12,609 bases of DNA from contig DAOVBT010000020.1 of assembly GCA_030670375.1 (NCBI GenBank), positions 1 to 12,609 on the forward strand, read 5' to 3'. Below are positions 7,085 through 12,609 of this stretch, piece after piece (position 1 is the first letter of the stretch; each line of letters starts with the position of its first letter). Source of the DNA: Candidatus Aminicenantota bacterium (GTDB taxonomy: Bacteria; Acidobacteriota; Aminicenantia; Aminicenantales; Aminicenantaceae). The notes under the pieces were generated by a model, which ran no database searches, was not told the DNA's origin, and worked only from the letters and a program-made list of their open reading frames with translations. The translations under genes were made by a program, and so were the position numbers.

Positions 7085-7451
7085 GGTTTTGGTTCAGCGC
7101 AAACATAAATTCGCGCACTATCTTTTTTCCTATTCCGAAAATGTCAACAAGCTGTTCCTTCTGAAGGACTTTGCAGTCCACACTCACGCTGTCGTCGAAC
7201 TCCCTGATCATGATGGACAACCTGGGTGGGGCATCTCCTCCCAGCACATACCTTCCGCTCTCCGCTCCGATGAATCCCGTTTCCCTGTCGATGCTATCGA
7301 TCGTGAATTCGATATCGTTCACTGCCTCTATCGATGCATCCCACACTTCGTCAAAAGTCCGATTTCGCCAATAACTCGTTTCTGTTTTGACGGTCTGTAT
7401 AGCGCACGACATACAGGCCAAAATGAGTAATGGCAGCAATAATTTTTTCAT
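7071..7451 (-). CDS. Small putative lipoprotein, family unknown
   Basis: The 126-residue protein begins MKKLLLPLLILACMSC, a short basic start and hydrophobic core with two possible lipidation cysteines (Cys13 after ILA, Cys16 after CMS). This predicts a lipoprotein of the cell envelope. The mature part (about 20-120) has one compact mixed alpha/beta pattern: FDEVWDASIEAV (helix), IDSIDRETGFIGA, LSIMIREFDDSVSVDCKV (strands) and a C-terminal helix ending in Asn and Gly residues. The FDEVWDA...DRETGFI pattern is common in small bacterial lipoproteins of unknown role, and I do not recognise a named family. The start is supported by GAGGAG a few bases upstream of the ATG. The gene overlaps the end of the Nudix gene by 14 bases on the opposite strand and has the AT-rich 306-base gap upstream. 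Confidence 0.75.
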   Translation of the reverse strand: MKKLLLPLLILACMSCAIQTVKTETSYWRNRTFDEVWDASIEAVNDIEFTIDSIDRETGFIGAESGRYVLGGDAPPRLSIMIREFDDSVSVDCKVLQKEQLVDIFGIGKKIVREFMFALNQNLNGN

Positions 7452-7640
7452 CGAACTCTCCTCACGACATCCATGTTTTTTTCCTCTCGTACTAATAAAC
7501 TTAAAGCAAAATACATGCCAAGATACTTCCAGGGGTGGGCTGAAAGCCTAAATACCTTTTTGTCCTTTCTAGATGACATTTTAAGGAAGGGCCTTATTTT
7601 TTATACAAAAATAAAGAAATAAAATTATATGAAAAAAATA

Positions 7641-7701
7641 GAATTGTCCCCATTATCTCGAGATGACTTTTATCGGAACGGTTTCAAGATTTGACCCCAA
7701 T
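7641..7701. repeat. Pair of diverged direct repeats, possible remnant of a mobile-element end
   Basis: GAATTGTCCCCATT (7641-7654) and GATTTGACCCCAAT (7688-7701) agree at 11 of 14 positions and start 47 bases apart. On the other strand they read as GGGGACAATTC and GGGGTCAAATC. Such GGGGTCA/GGGGACA motifs are familiar to me from sequences next to REP-associated (Y1/IS200-like) transposase genes. No transposase is present here, so this would be a decayed or orphan copy. The identification is by resemblance only. Confidence 0.35.
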
Positions 7702-7719
7702 TTTGTATTATGGTATAAA
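7691..7719 (+). promoter_or_regulatory. Strong sigma-70-like promoter upstream of the YyaL gene
   Basis: TTGACC (7691-7696) and TATAAA (7714-7719) are separated by exactly 17 bases, each one mismatch from consensus. A TG at 7711-7712 adds an extended -10 element. Transcription would begin near 7726, about 31 bases before the first possible start codon of the YyaL gene. The -35 box lies inside the second copy of the CCCC-containing repeat. Confidence 0.6.
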
Positions 7720-7757
7720 TCTTGTAGTTATTACCTAGGAATAGTAGGGTTTATCAC

Positions 7758-9971
7758 ATGAGACAAATCATATACGGCGTTATCATAGTCGCGCTGGCCT
7801 ATTTCTTGGTTGCATCGCAACACCCTGTCCACCTACATACCGGGGAGGTTATTATGAGCCAAAAACACAAGCACACGAATAAACTCATAAATGAAACGAG
7901 CCCTTATCTTCTTCAACATGCCCACAATCCGGTCGATTGGTATCCCTGGGGAGAGGAAGCTCTGGCAAAAGCTAAAAGGGAGAACAAACCGATTTTCCTG
8001 TCCATCGGTTATGCTGCCTGCCACTGGTGCCACGTGATGGAAAAAGAGTCTTTCGAAAACGAAGAGATCGCCGAAATCTTGAACAAACATTTCATTTCCA
8101 TCAAAGTGGACCGGGAAGAACGCCCCGATCTGGACGACATCTACATGACGGCTTTGGTGGCCATCTCCGGAAGCGGGGGATGGCCGATGACCGTTTTTCT
8201 CACGCCTGACCTGAAACCCTTCTACGGAGGCACTTATTTTCCGCCCGAGGACAAATGGGGGCGTGTGGGATTCAAAAACCTCATCCTGCGTCTCAACGAT
8301 TTTTGGCAAAACGACCAAAGCAGAACCAAACTTCACCAGGATGCAGAAACCCTCAGCCAGATCGTCGAACAGAGGACATCCATAAGCCTCCCGGTCGATG
8401 AAGATGCCCAACTCAGCAGAGATCTTCTCGCCAATGCCGCGCGCCAACTGGAAAAGGCTTTTGACGATAAATGGGGAGGATTCAGCAGCGCGCCAAAATT
8501 TCCCCCTTCCAATGCTGTTATGTTCTTGCTTCGTGACTACTTTCACACAGGCAACGAACGCTCGCTCGAAATGGCCACATTCACCCTGGACAAGATGTTT
8601 GAGGGGGGGGTGTACGACCATCTCGGCGGAGGATTCCACCGTTATTCGGTCGACCACGAGTGGCTGGTTCCCCATTTCGAGAAAATGCTGTATGACAACG
8701 CCCAGCTGGCGGTAGTGTATATCGAAGCCTATCAAGCAACAGGTAACAAAAAATATGCCCGTATCGCGCGGGAAATCTTCGATTATGAGATGAGTTACAT
8801 GACCGATACCTCGGGGGGAATATACTCGACAGAAGACGCTGACAGCCAGGGAAAGGAAGGCATTTTTTATCTCTGGGAACGTGATGAGCTGGACGGGATC
8901 TTGAGCAGAAAAGAAGCCGAGATCTTATCCCGGTATTACAACGTGAACAAAAACGGAAATTTTTCTTCCCACGAGGACTACCACAAGGGGCTCAATATCC
9001 TGCACATCCGGAAGGATGCTGCGACAGTGGCCAAAGAGCTGGATATGACCGAAGACCAATTGGAAAATTCCCTATCCGGTATCAAAAAGAAACTTCTCGA
9101 TGTTCGGGACAAAAGGGAAAGGCCCGGGCTGGATGACAAAGCCATCACATCCTGGAATGCCCTGATGATCTCTGCCTTCGCTCGTGGATACCAAGTCTTC
9201 GCAGATGAAAGATACTCAGATGCAGCGGAAAGAGCTGCTGCCTTTGTGATGGATAAGATGCGCACAGAGGATGGCAAACTACTTCGCACATACAGGGCAG
9301 GAGAGAGCAAATTTCATGCTTATCTTGAGGATTATGCCTACACTATTCGAGCTTTCATCGACCTGTATGAGGCAGGATTCGACAAAAAGTGGTTATTCGC
9401 AGCCGAGGATCTGACAGAGGAGATGATCGCCCAATTCTGGGAAGAGAAAAGTGCCAGCTTATTCAACACCAGCCAATATCACAAAAATCTGATCGTACGT
9501 ACCAAATCAACAAACGACAGTGCTATTCCATCTCCTGTCGGTGTGGCCGTCGAATCATTTCTACGGCTGGGAAAACTATTGGACAAGGAAGATTATTTCA
9601 AAAAGGCACAGCACCTCCTCAAAACCAACCTTCCTTACATGGAAAAAGCTCCACAGGGATACCTCACCCTGCTGATGAATGTGGATTCTTTGATTCACCC
9701 AACCAAAGAAATCGCCATCGTCGGCCAAAAGGACTCTGAAGATACAAAAAAACTGCTGAAAGCGATTTATAGCCGGTTTATCCCCAATCGAGTCATCGCC
9801 CTCCTCGACCCAAGCAGCGCAGATGCAGCAGAGCTTGCCAAAAAAATTCCCCTCCTGTACGGCCGTGCGCTCATCGAAGGCAAAGCCACGGCCTATGTGT
9901 GTGAAAATTTCACCTGCCAGCTCCCCGTCACTTCTTCTGAGAAACTGATCAAACAACTTTTCGCAAAGTGA
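7758..9971 (+). CDS. YyaL/DUF255 thioredoxin-domain protein (SSP411/SPATA20 family)
   Basis: The 737-residue frame encodes a DUF255 protein. A thioredoxin-like domain (about 40-205) contains NETSPYLLQHAHNPVDWYPW and the redox motif C88-H-W-C91-H. A long (alpha/alpha)6 glycosidase-like domain (about 240-700) follows, with GGVYDHLGGGFHRYSVD, HFEKMLYDNAQLA, STEDADSQGKEG and SWNALM, closing with the family-typical YVCENFTCQLP tail. Members are widespread; substrate and reaction are not established, though the fold suggests sugar binding plus a CxxC site. Two starts are possible. ATG 7758 adds a hydrophobic stretch (residues 3-19), giving a membrane-anchored or exported form. ATG 7854 (Met33) has the much better ribosome site (GGGGAGG 7842-7848) and gives the usual cytosolic N-terminus. 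The longer frame is listed because the leader looks coding and the promoter at 7691-7719 starts RNA upstream of it. It is transcribed alone. Confidence 0.9.
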   Translation: MRQIIYGVIIVALAYFLVASQHPVHLHTGEVIMSQKHKHTNKLINETSPYLLQHAHNPVDWYPWGEEALAKAKRENKPIFLSIGYAACHWCHVMEKESFENEEIAEILNKHFISIKVDREERPDLDDIYMTALVAISGSGGWPMTVFLTPDLKPFYGGTYFPPEDKWGRVGFKNLILRLNDFWQNDQSRTKLHQDAETLSQIVEQRTSISLPVDEDAQLSRDLLANAARQLEKAFDDKWGGFSSAPKFPPSNAVMFLLRDYFHTGNERSLEMATFTLDKMFEGGVYDHLGGGFHRYSVDHEWLVPHFEKMLYDNAQLAVVYIEAYQATGNKKYARIAREIFDYEMSYMTDTSGGIYSTEDADSQGKEGIFYLWERDELDGILSRKEAEILSRYYNVNKNGNFSSHEDYHKGLNILHIRKDAATVAKELDMTEDQLENSLSGIKKKLLDVRDKRERPGLDDKAITSWNALMISAFARGYQVFADERYSDAAERAAAFVMDKMRTEDGKLLRTYRAGESKFHAYLEDYAYTIRAFIDLYEAGFDKKWLFAAEDLTEEMIAQFWEEKSASLFNTSQYHKNLIVRTKSTNDSAIPSPVGVAVESFLRLGKLLDKEDYFKKAQHLLKTNLPYMEKAPQGYLTLLMNVDSLIHPTKEIAIVGQKDSEDTKKLLKAIYSRFIPNRVIALLDPSSADAAELAKKIPLLYGRALIEGKATAYVCENFTCQLPVTSSEKLIKQLFAK
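7842..7856 (+). promoter_or_regulatory. Strong internal ribosome binding site and alternative start of the YyaL gene
   Basis: GGGGAGG (7842-7848) lies five bases before an in-frame ATG (7854-7856). This is a far better site than anything before ATG 7758, where only GGAATAG/TAGGG is seen. Translation from here gives a 705-residue protein starting MSQKHKHTNKL, which is close to the normal N-terminus of the family. Confidence 0.6.
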
Positions 9972-9993
9972 AAAAAATCGCTTAAAAGAGATA

Positions 9994-10014
9994 GCCCCCC
10001 TGGTCAAGGGGGGC
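9994..10014. terminator. GC-rich hairpin between convergent genes, possible terminator or palindromic repeat
   Basis: GCCCCCCT (9994-10001) and AGGGGGGC (10007-10014) form a perfect 8-base-pair stem with a 5-base loop. It lies between the end of the YyaL gene and the convergent end of the small-protein operon. No T run follows on the plus strand. On the minus strand a moderately T-rich stretch (TATCTCTTTT) follows, so it may end leftward transcription. It could equally be a dispersed intergenic palindrome. Confidence 0.4.
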
Positions 10015-10053
10015 CGAGGATTGGATCTAGAGGCGCGAAGTTAGAATGGAGAC

Positions 10054-10248
10054 TTAGTGATTAAAAAGACTCCTAAATTGAGGATAAACGATAGCAAAGT
10101 TTGCGTTCTCCATATCGGAGAATTGATCCTGAGGGATATCTGCTGCAGAATACAAAGACTGAAGCTCTTTTTTATTCCATAGAGATACCCACTCAGCAAT
10201 GCTCCTGTCTCCTAAAGGATTGCTGAAATAAATGAATGATATTTGCAT
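10054..10248 (-). CDS. Small 64-residue protein, unknown function
   Basis: The frame encodes 64 residues starting MQISFIYFSNPLGDRSI and ending QFRSLFNH. It is soluble in character, with three glutamates and seven aspartates or lysines spread among aromatic residues (EWVSLWNKKEL, IVYPQFRSLF). It has no cysteine, signal peptide or membrane helix. The ATG begins one base after the TAA of the upstream small membrane-protein gene, the arrangement expected for translational coupling, and there is no good separate Shine-Dalgarno. An extension to a TTG at 10281 is possible but would overlap the upstream gene. I do not recognise the family. That it is a real gene is inferred from the tight spacing and protein-like composition, not from homology. 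Confidence 0.45.
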   Translation of the reverse strand: MQISFIYFSNPLGDRSIAEWVSLWNKKELQSLYSAADIPQDQFSDMENANFAIVYPQFRSLFNH

Positions 10249-10249
10249 C

Positions 10250-10417
10250 TTAATTCTTTCCCAAAACGATAGCTGCCCCAAATAGTCCTGCTGTCAAGGA
10301 ATAACCGATATAAGAAGCCGTCATCAAACCCATCCACACAAAAGCTAAGGTCGTCCACGAACAAAGAATGCCCGTAATACCGAAAACCGTGAAATATCTT
10401 TTTAAACTTTTTTTCAT
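10250..10417 (-). CDS. Small two-helix membrane protein, unknown function
   Basis: The 55-residue protein MKKSLKRYFTVF... has a basic N-terminus and two hydrophobic segments (about 8-30 and 32-52), rich in Gly, Ala and Thr, ending in LGKN. A helical hairpin in the inner membrane with both ends in the cytoplasm is the likely topology. I chose ATG 10417 because GGGAG lies eight bases upstream. A longer version from a TTG at 10468 or an ATG at 10450 has no visible ribosome site. The next gene starts one base after its stop, so the two form an operon. A perfect TATAAT (10486-10481 on the minus strand) lies about 64 bases upstream. Possible roles (small regulatory membrane protein, toxin-like peptide) cannot be chosen from sequence. 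Confidence 0.5.
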   Translation of the reverse strand: MKKSLKRYFTVFGITGILCSWTTLAFVWMGLMTASYIGYSLTAGLFGAAIVLGKN

Positions 10418-10480
10418 CTCCACTCTCCCGCTTCCTTTTATTTTGTTCATTGCCCATTTTATTCGCAAATATCATGCCAA

Positions 10481-10522
10481 ATTATAAGTTATTGATATTA
10501 ATGAATTTAAGAAATCATTAAT
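10481..10522 (-). promoter_or_regulatory. Candidate promoter and operator-like palindrome of the small-protein operon
   Basis: On the minus strand a consensus TATAAT (10486-10481) would start RNA near 10474, giving a leader of about 57 bases. No good -35 box is present at the right distance. In its place sits an inverted repeat, ATTAATGA (10497-10504) and TCATTAAT (10515-10522), with a 10-base gap, centred near position -35. A weak -35 covered by a palindrome suggests control by a dimeric regulator, though the region is AT-rich and the match could be chance. Confidence 0.35.
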
Positions 10523-10600
10523 GGGATTTAAGGGCAGGATAATTGACAATTATTCGTACTTTGTAACAAATATTGCCATTTTTTTGCCCCCCGATTTCCC

Positions 10601-11098
10601 CTAAACCATGCGCATATATAAGAAAAAAACCTCGTAGAGAACCAAGATGAAGTATAGCGAAAATATAACATAAAGAAAGAAGTAGGCTTTGACTTTTCCG
10701 AACAGGATAAAATTTTTGTGCACCAAAAGGATGATTAGGCTGATGACCGTGATCAGATACTTCATCAAAAGAGACATCTCAGGAAACCTGTCAAGAAATT
10801 TTATCATCAGCGGATTGAGCTCTTTTCCCCCATAATGGATAATTTTTAACGTGAAATAGGCGTCAAGCACACACAAGACCAAGATCGATAGGATCAATGC
10901 CAGGTATTTTGCATCGTACCGGTCGACATAGTAGTTCAGGTCTTCCTCTTCCCGGCGAGCATGTCTTCGCTTGCCTTTGAATATGTGTTTGCTTAAGGGG
11001 CGGGTGGGAAATTTCCTCCGGTCAGATTTTTTTCGCTTATCCGTATGCATAAATCTCTGCTTAAATTTGCGACTTTCTAACGATTCTATGGATTTCAT
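10601..11098 (-). CDS. DUF5658-family membrane protein
   Basis: From the ATG at 11098 the protein has 165 residues. The first 60 are very basic and hydrophilic (TDKRKKSDRRKF, FKGKRRHARREEED), then come three membrane helices (about 66-87, 108-126, 136-161). The first helix carries LDAYFTLKII followed by GGKELNPLM, which matches the D-A-x-x-T and G-x-E-x-NP pattern of DUF5658 proteins; the RR-rich head followed by a DRY segment is also typical of them. Function is unknown. A TTG at 11110 (four residues longer) and an ATG at 11050 are alternative starts; none has a strong ribosome site. The gene is divergent from the S10-type gene, with 231-243 bases between. No intrinsic terminator is seen after its stop. 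Confidence 0.75.
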   Translation of the reverse strand: MKSIESLESRKFKQRFMHTDKRKKSDRRKFPTRPLSKHIFKGKRRHARREEEDLNYYVDRYDAKYLALILSILVLCVLDAYFTLKIIHYGGKELNPLMIKFLDRFPEMSLLMKYLITVISLIILLVHKNFILFGKVKAYFFLYVIFSLYFILVLYEVFFLYMRMV

Positions 11099-11225
11099 CT
11101 TAAGAGTCAATCGTCCCAGAAGATGAAATAGGGGGTGATATTATGATTGCGGGCAGAAATCCGAGGGTCAGTCTTAATCGGGGAGGTGTTCGAAGGAGCC
11201 ATGGATTGTAAAAAAAGTTAACATA

Positions 11226-11284
11226 CAAAATGTCATTTTGCCCTAGAGACCTCAGAAGCCAACAGGTATGTATATTGCATACCT
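11226..11284. promoter_or_regulatory. Two inverted repeats upstream of the S10 peptidase gene
   Basis: CAAAATG-T-CATTTTG (11226-11240) is a perfect 15-base palindrome. AGGTATG (11264-11270) and CATACCT (11278-11284) form a second perfect inverted repeat with a 7-base gap. Both lie within 120 bases of the S10 start codon, in the shared region of two divergent genes. They look like binding sites for dimeric regulators. A TATATT in the gap of the second repeat could be a -10 box, but no matching -35 is found. Confidence 0.35.
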
Positions 11285-11341
11285 ATAGGAAATAAAACCG
11301 AATCTGCCAAAATGAGGTATTAATAATGTGAGGAGGGTGGA

Positions 11342-12609
11342 ATGAAAAAAATAATCCCGATTTTAATTTTAGGGCTGTTGATCGCATTTTGGATTGGGAC
11401 CGGAAACTCCCTGATTGCTCAAACCCAGCCAGAAGCAGGCTTTTGTTTTCTGGAAGAGAATGATTTTTACTTCCACACGAACAGCTATTTCAACCGGCTC
11501 CCCCTGCGCTCCTCCCAAACGCGTATATGGCGGGTCTATCAGCCTGCTAATATTGACTCTGTGACCAAGCCGCTTTTTGTCTTTTATAACGGAGGGCCAG
11601 GAGGAGCCACCAGTGCCGGGCTTTTCAGCGCGAACACCGGCCGGAATGCTGTTTCTGTCGACCCCCAGACAGGTGAAGGCTCCATCATCATCAACCCACA
11701 CAGTTGGACCCGCATCGGAAACCTTCTCCATGTCGATGCGCGTACAGCAGGCTTTTCCTACAGCCTTATGGACAATCCCCAGGATGATGCTTTACGCCAG
11801 GCCGAATGGGATGCCCAGAATTACAATGCCTTCATCGACGGGGCCGATTTTGTTAGGATTCTGCTCCGTTTTCTTGCAGACCACCCCTCGATACAAAACA
11901 ATCCTGTGGTGCTCGTCGTCGAAAGCTACGGAGGGATCCGATCGCTTGTCATGCTGCATCTTTTGCTTTTCTACCAGGATTACGCTAACGGAAATGCGAT
12001 CTACCAGGACCCTTCATTGGTCCAGGAAATCCAGAACCACTACGACACCATCTTTCCCCAATATGCCGGCCAAACTGTCCCACCTTCTGTCATCGCACGG
12101 CAGTTCAGTCATCAGGTTTTGATCCAGCCCGCCATCACCCGGTACTTTCAAAGACTGGTGGCGGTGGAAATGCTGGAAGCTCCGGGGTCGATTCTCGATG
12201 AGTTGGCAGAGGAAACGGGCGTCCCGTACATCCGCTACAAGGACCAGCCCTGGGCAAAGGAAAATCCCACTCCTTTCAACATCATGAACAATATCTATGA
12301 CTACATCGATCAAATCGGCCGCGATCCATACATTTACTCTAAGCCAGCGGGCTTTTTTAACGGTTTTTTCGACGCAGCGGCGGATCTGTTGACACATTAT
12401 GATAAGTTAAGCCAGATGACAGGAGTGGATGCGGCAGAGATTCCCGAGCTGTACGCCTCGGCAAGACAAAGGGCCTATAAAATCAAGTTTTTGGAGGATT
12501 ATTCTTCCCTGATGTCATATTCCGCCATGCTGGGGCCTGCACCCAAGGTGAAGGATATCCAATCTTTTCTTTTCCCATGCGCAGAAGATGACATGACATC
12601 CGTTTTCGG
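11342..12609 (+). CDS. Serine carboxypeptidase-like protein (S10 type), secreted, truncated at the right edge
   Basis: The frame stays open to the window end, giving 422 residues with no stop. MKKIIPILILGLLIAFW starts a signal peptide with likely cleavage after Ala26. Three blocks match the S10 alpha/beta-hydrolase peptidases: LFVFYNGGPGGATSAGLF (oxyanion region, G84-G88), NPHSWTRIGNLLHVDARTAG, where S10 enzymes have the sWn...iDqPvGtGfS segment, and VVESYGG with the expected nucleophile Ser195. The catalytic Asp and His lie beyond the edge. A long helical insertion (about 205-400) follows the nucleophile, where S10 enzymes place their lid. It would act outside the cytoplasm, removing C-terminal residues from peptides if active. 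AGGAGG (11331-11336) is five bases before the ATG. It is divergent from the DUF5658 gene. Bacterial S10-like proteins are poorly characterised, so substrate is unknown. Confidence 0.8.
   Translation, partial: MKKIIPILILGLLIAFWIGTGNSLIAQTQPEAGFCFLEENDFYFHTNSYFNRLPLRSSQTRIWRVYQPANIDSVTKPLFVFYNGGPGGATSAGLFSANTGRNAVSVDPQTGEGSIIINPHSWTRIGNLLHVDARTAGFSYSLMDNPQDDALRQAEWDAQNYNAFIDGADFVRILLRFLADHPSIQNNPVVLVVESYGGIRSLVMLHLLLFYQDYANGNAIYQDPSLVQEIQNHYDTIFPQYAGQTVPPSVIARQFSHQVLIQPAITRYFQRLVAVEMLEAPGSILDELAEETGVPYIRYKDQPWAKENPTPFNIMNNIYDYIDQIGRDPYIYSKPAGFFNGFFDAAADLLTHYDKLSQMTGVDAAEIPELYASARQRAYKIKFLEDYSSLMSYSAMLGPAPKVKDIQSFLFPCAEDDMTSVF

Larger units (their letters stand above)
7452..7757. other. AT-rich intergenic region between divergent genes
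   Basis: This 306-base gap separates the start of the lipoprotein gene (minus) from the first possible start of the YyaL gene (plus). It holds the Shine-Dalgarno of the lipoprotein at its left edge and a short hairpin, TAAGG-AAGGG-CCTTA (7582-7596) followed by six T, that could weakly end rightward transcription. Further right are a 10-base palindrome ATCTCGAGAT (7655-7664), two related CCCC-containing motifs and a promoter (both listed separately). I see no convincing open frame or structured RNA. Confidence 0.5.

Noticed and set aside
7833..8735. Minus-strand open frame of 300 residues opposite the YyaL gene
   Set aside because: The plus frame carries clear DUF255 motifs throughout this interval; the reverse frame shows no recognisable feature.
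10212..10475. Alternative 87-residue minus-strand frame over the small membrane protein
   Set aside because: Its composition is unlike a folded protein, and the overlapping 55-residue frame has a ribosome site, membrane helices and a coupled downstream gene.
11130..11220. G-rich leader upstream of the S10 gene as a riboswitch
   Set aside because: No core motif of a known class (cyclic-di-GMP, SAM, TPP, cobalamin, glycine) could be matched.
11577..12122. Plus-strand frame of 181 residues within the S10 gene
   Set aside because: It is in another frame of the S10 coding sequence, which carries the NGGPGG and ESYGG motifs and continues open to the window edge.

Overview
The window looks like a bacterial chromosome segment of roughly balanced base composition, from an environmental Gram-negative-type organism. 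It encodes three exported or lipoprotein-like products, and AGGAG or GGGGA ribosome-binding sites precede most genes. The mix (a GH116 glycosidase with a signal sequence, a YyaL/DUF255 protein, a DUF5658 membrane protein, a secreted S10-type peptidase) resembles gene content I associate with Acidobacteriota/Aminicenantia-like heterotrophs. That placement is an impression: no rRNA, tRNA or other marker gene is present. I see no CRISPR array, intact insertion sequence or phage gene.

Left part (1-2866, + strand): the tail of an RDD-family membrane protein, then a complete GH116 (GBA2-like) glycoside hydrolase with an export signal. Centre (2936-7451): a PD-(D/E)XK/RecB-type nuclease with a four-cysteine iron-sulphur signature, followed by an ARPP-1 domain protein on the same strand. 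An HTH_42 (AlkZ/YcaQ-superfamily) protein converges on them with its stop codon touching that of the ARPP-1 gene. It is divergent from a NudL-type Nudix hydrolase, and overlapping promoters can be read between the two. The Nudix gene overlaps the end of a convergent small lipoprotein gene.

Right part (7452-12609): a 306-base AT-rich gap carries two diverged copies of a CCCC-containing motif and a good sigma-70-like promoter that uses one copy as its -35 box. It drives a large YyaL/DUF255 protein with two plausible starts. After a GC-rich hairpin come two tiny unrecognised genes on the minus strand (a two-helix membrane peptide and a 64-residue protein, one base apart) behind a palindrome-rich control region. 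A DUF5658 membrane protein (minus) is followed by a divergent S10 serine-carboxypeptidase-like gene cut by the right edge.

Functionally the window has two themes: export and breakdown of glycans and peptides (GH116, S10), and nucleic-acid or nucleotide handling (nuclease, ARPP-1, HTH_42, Nudix). The second group is the best candidate for an undescribed association, but adjacency is the only evidence. The two-gene small-protein operon is the most clearly uncharacterised item.
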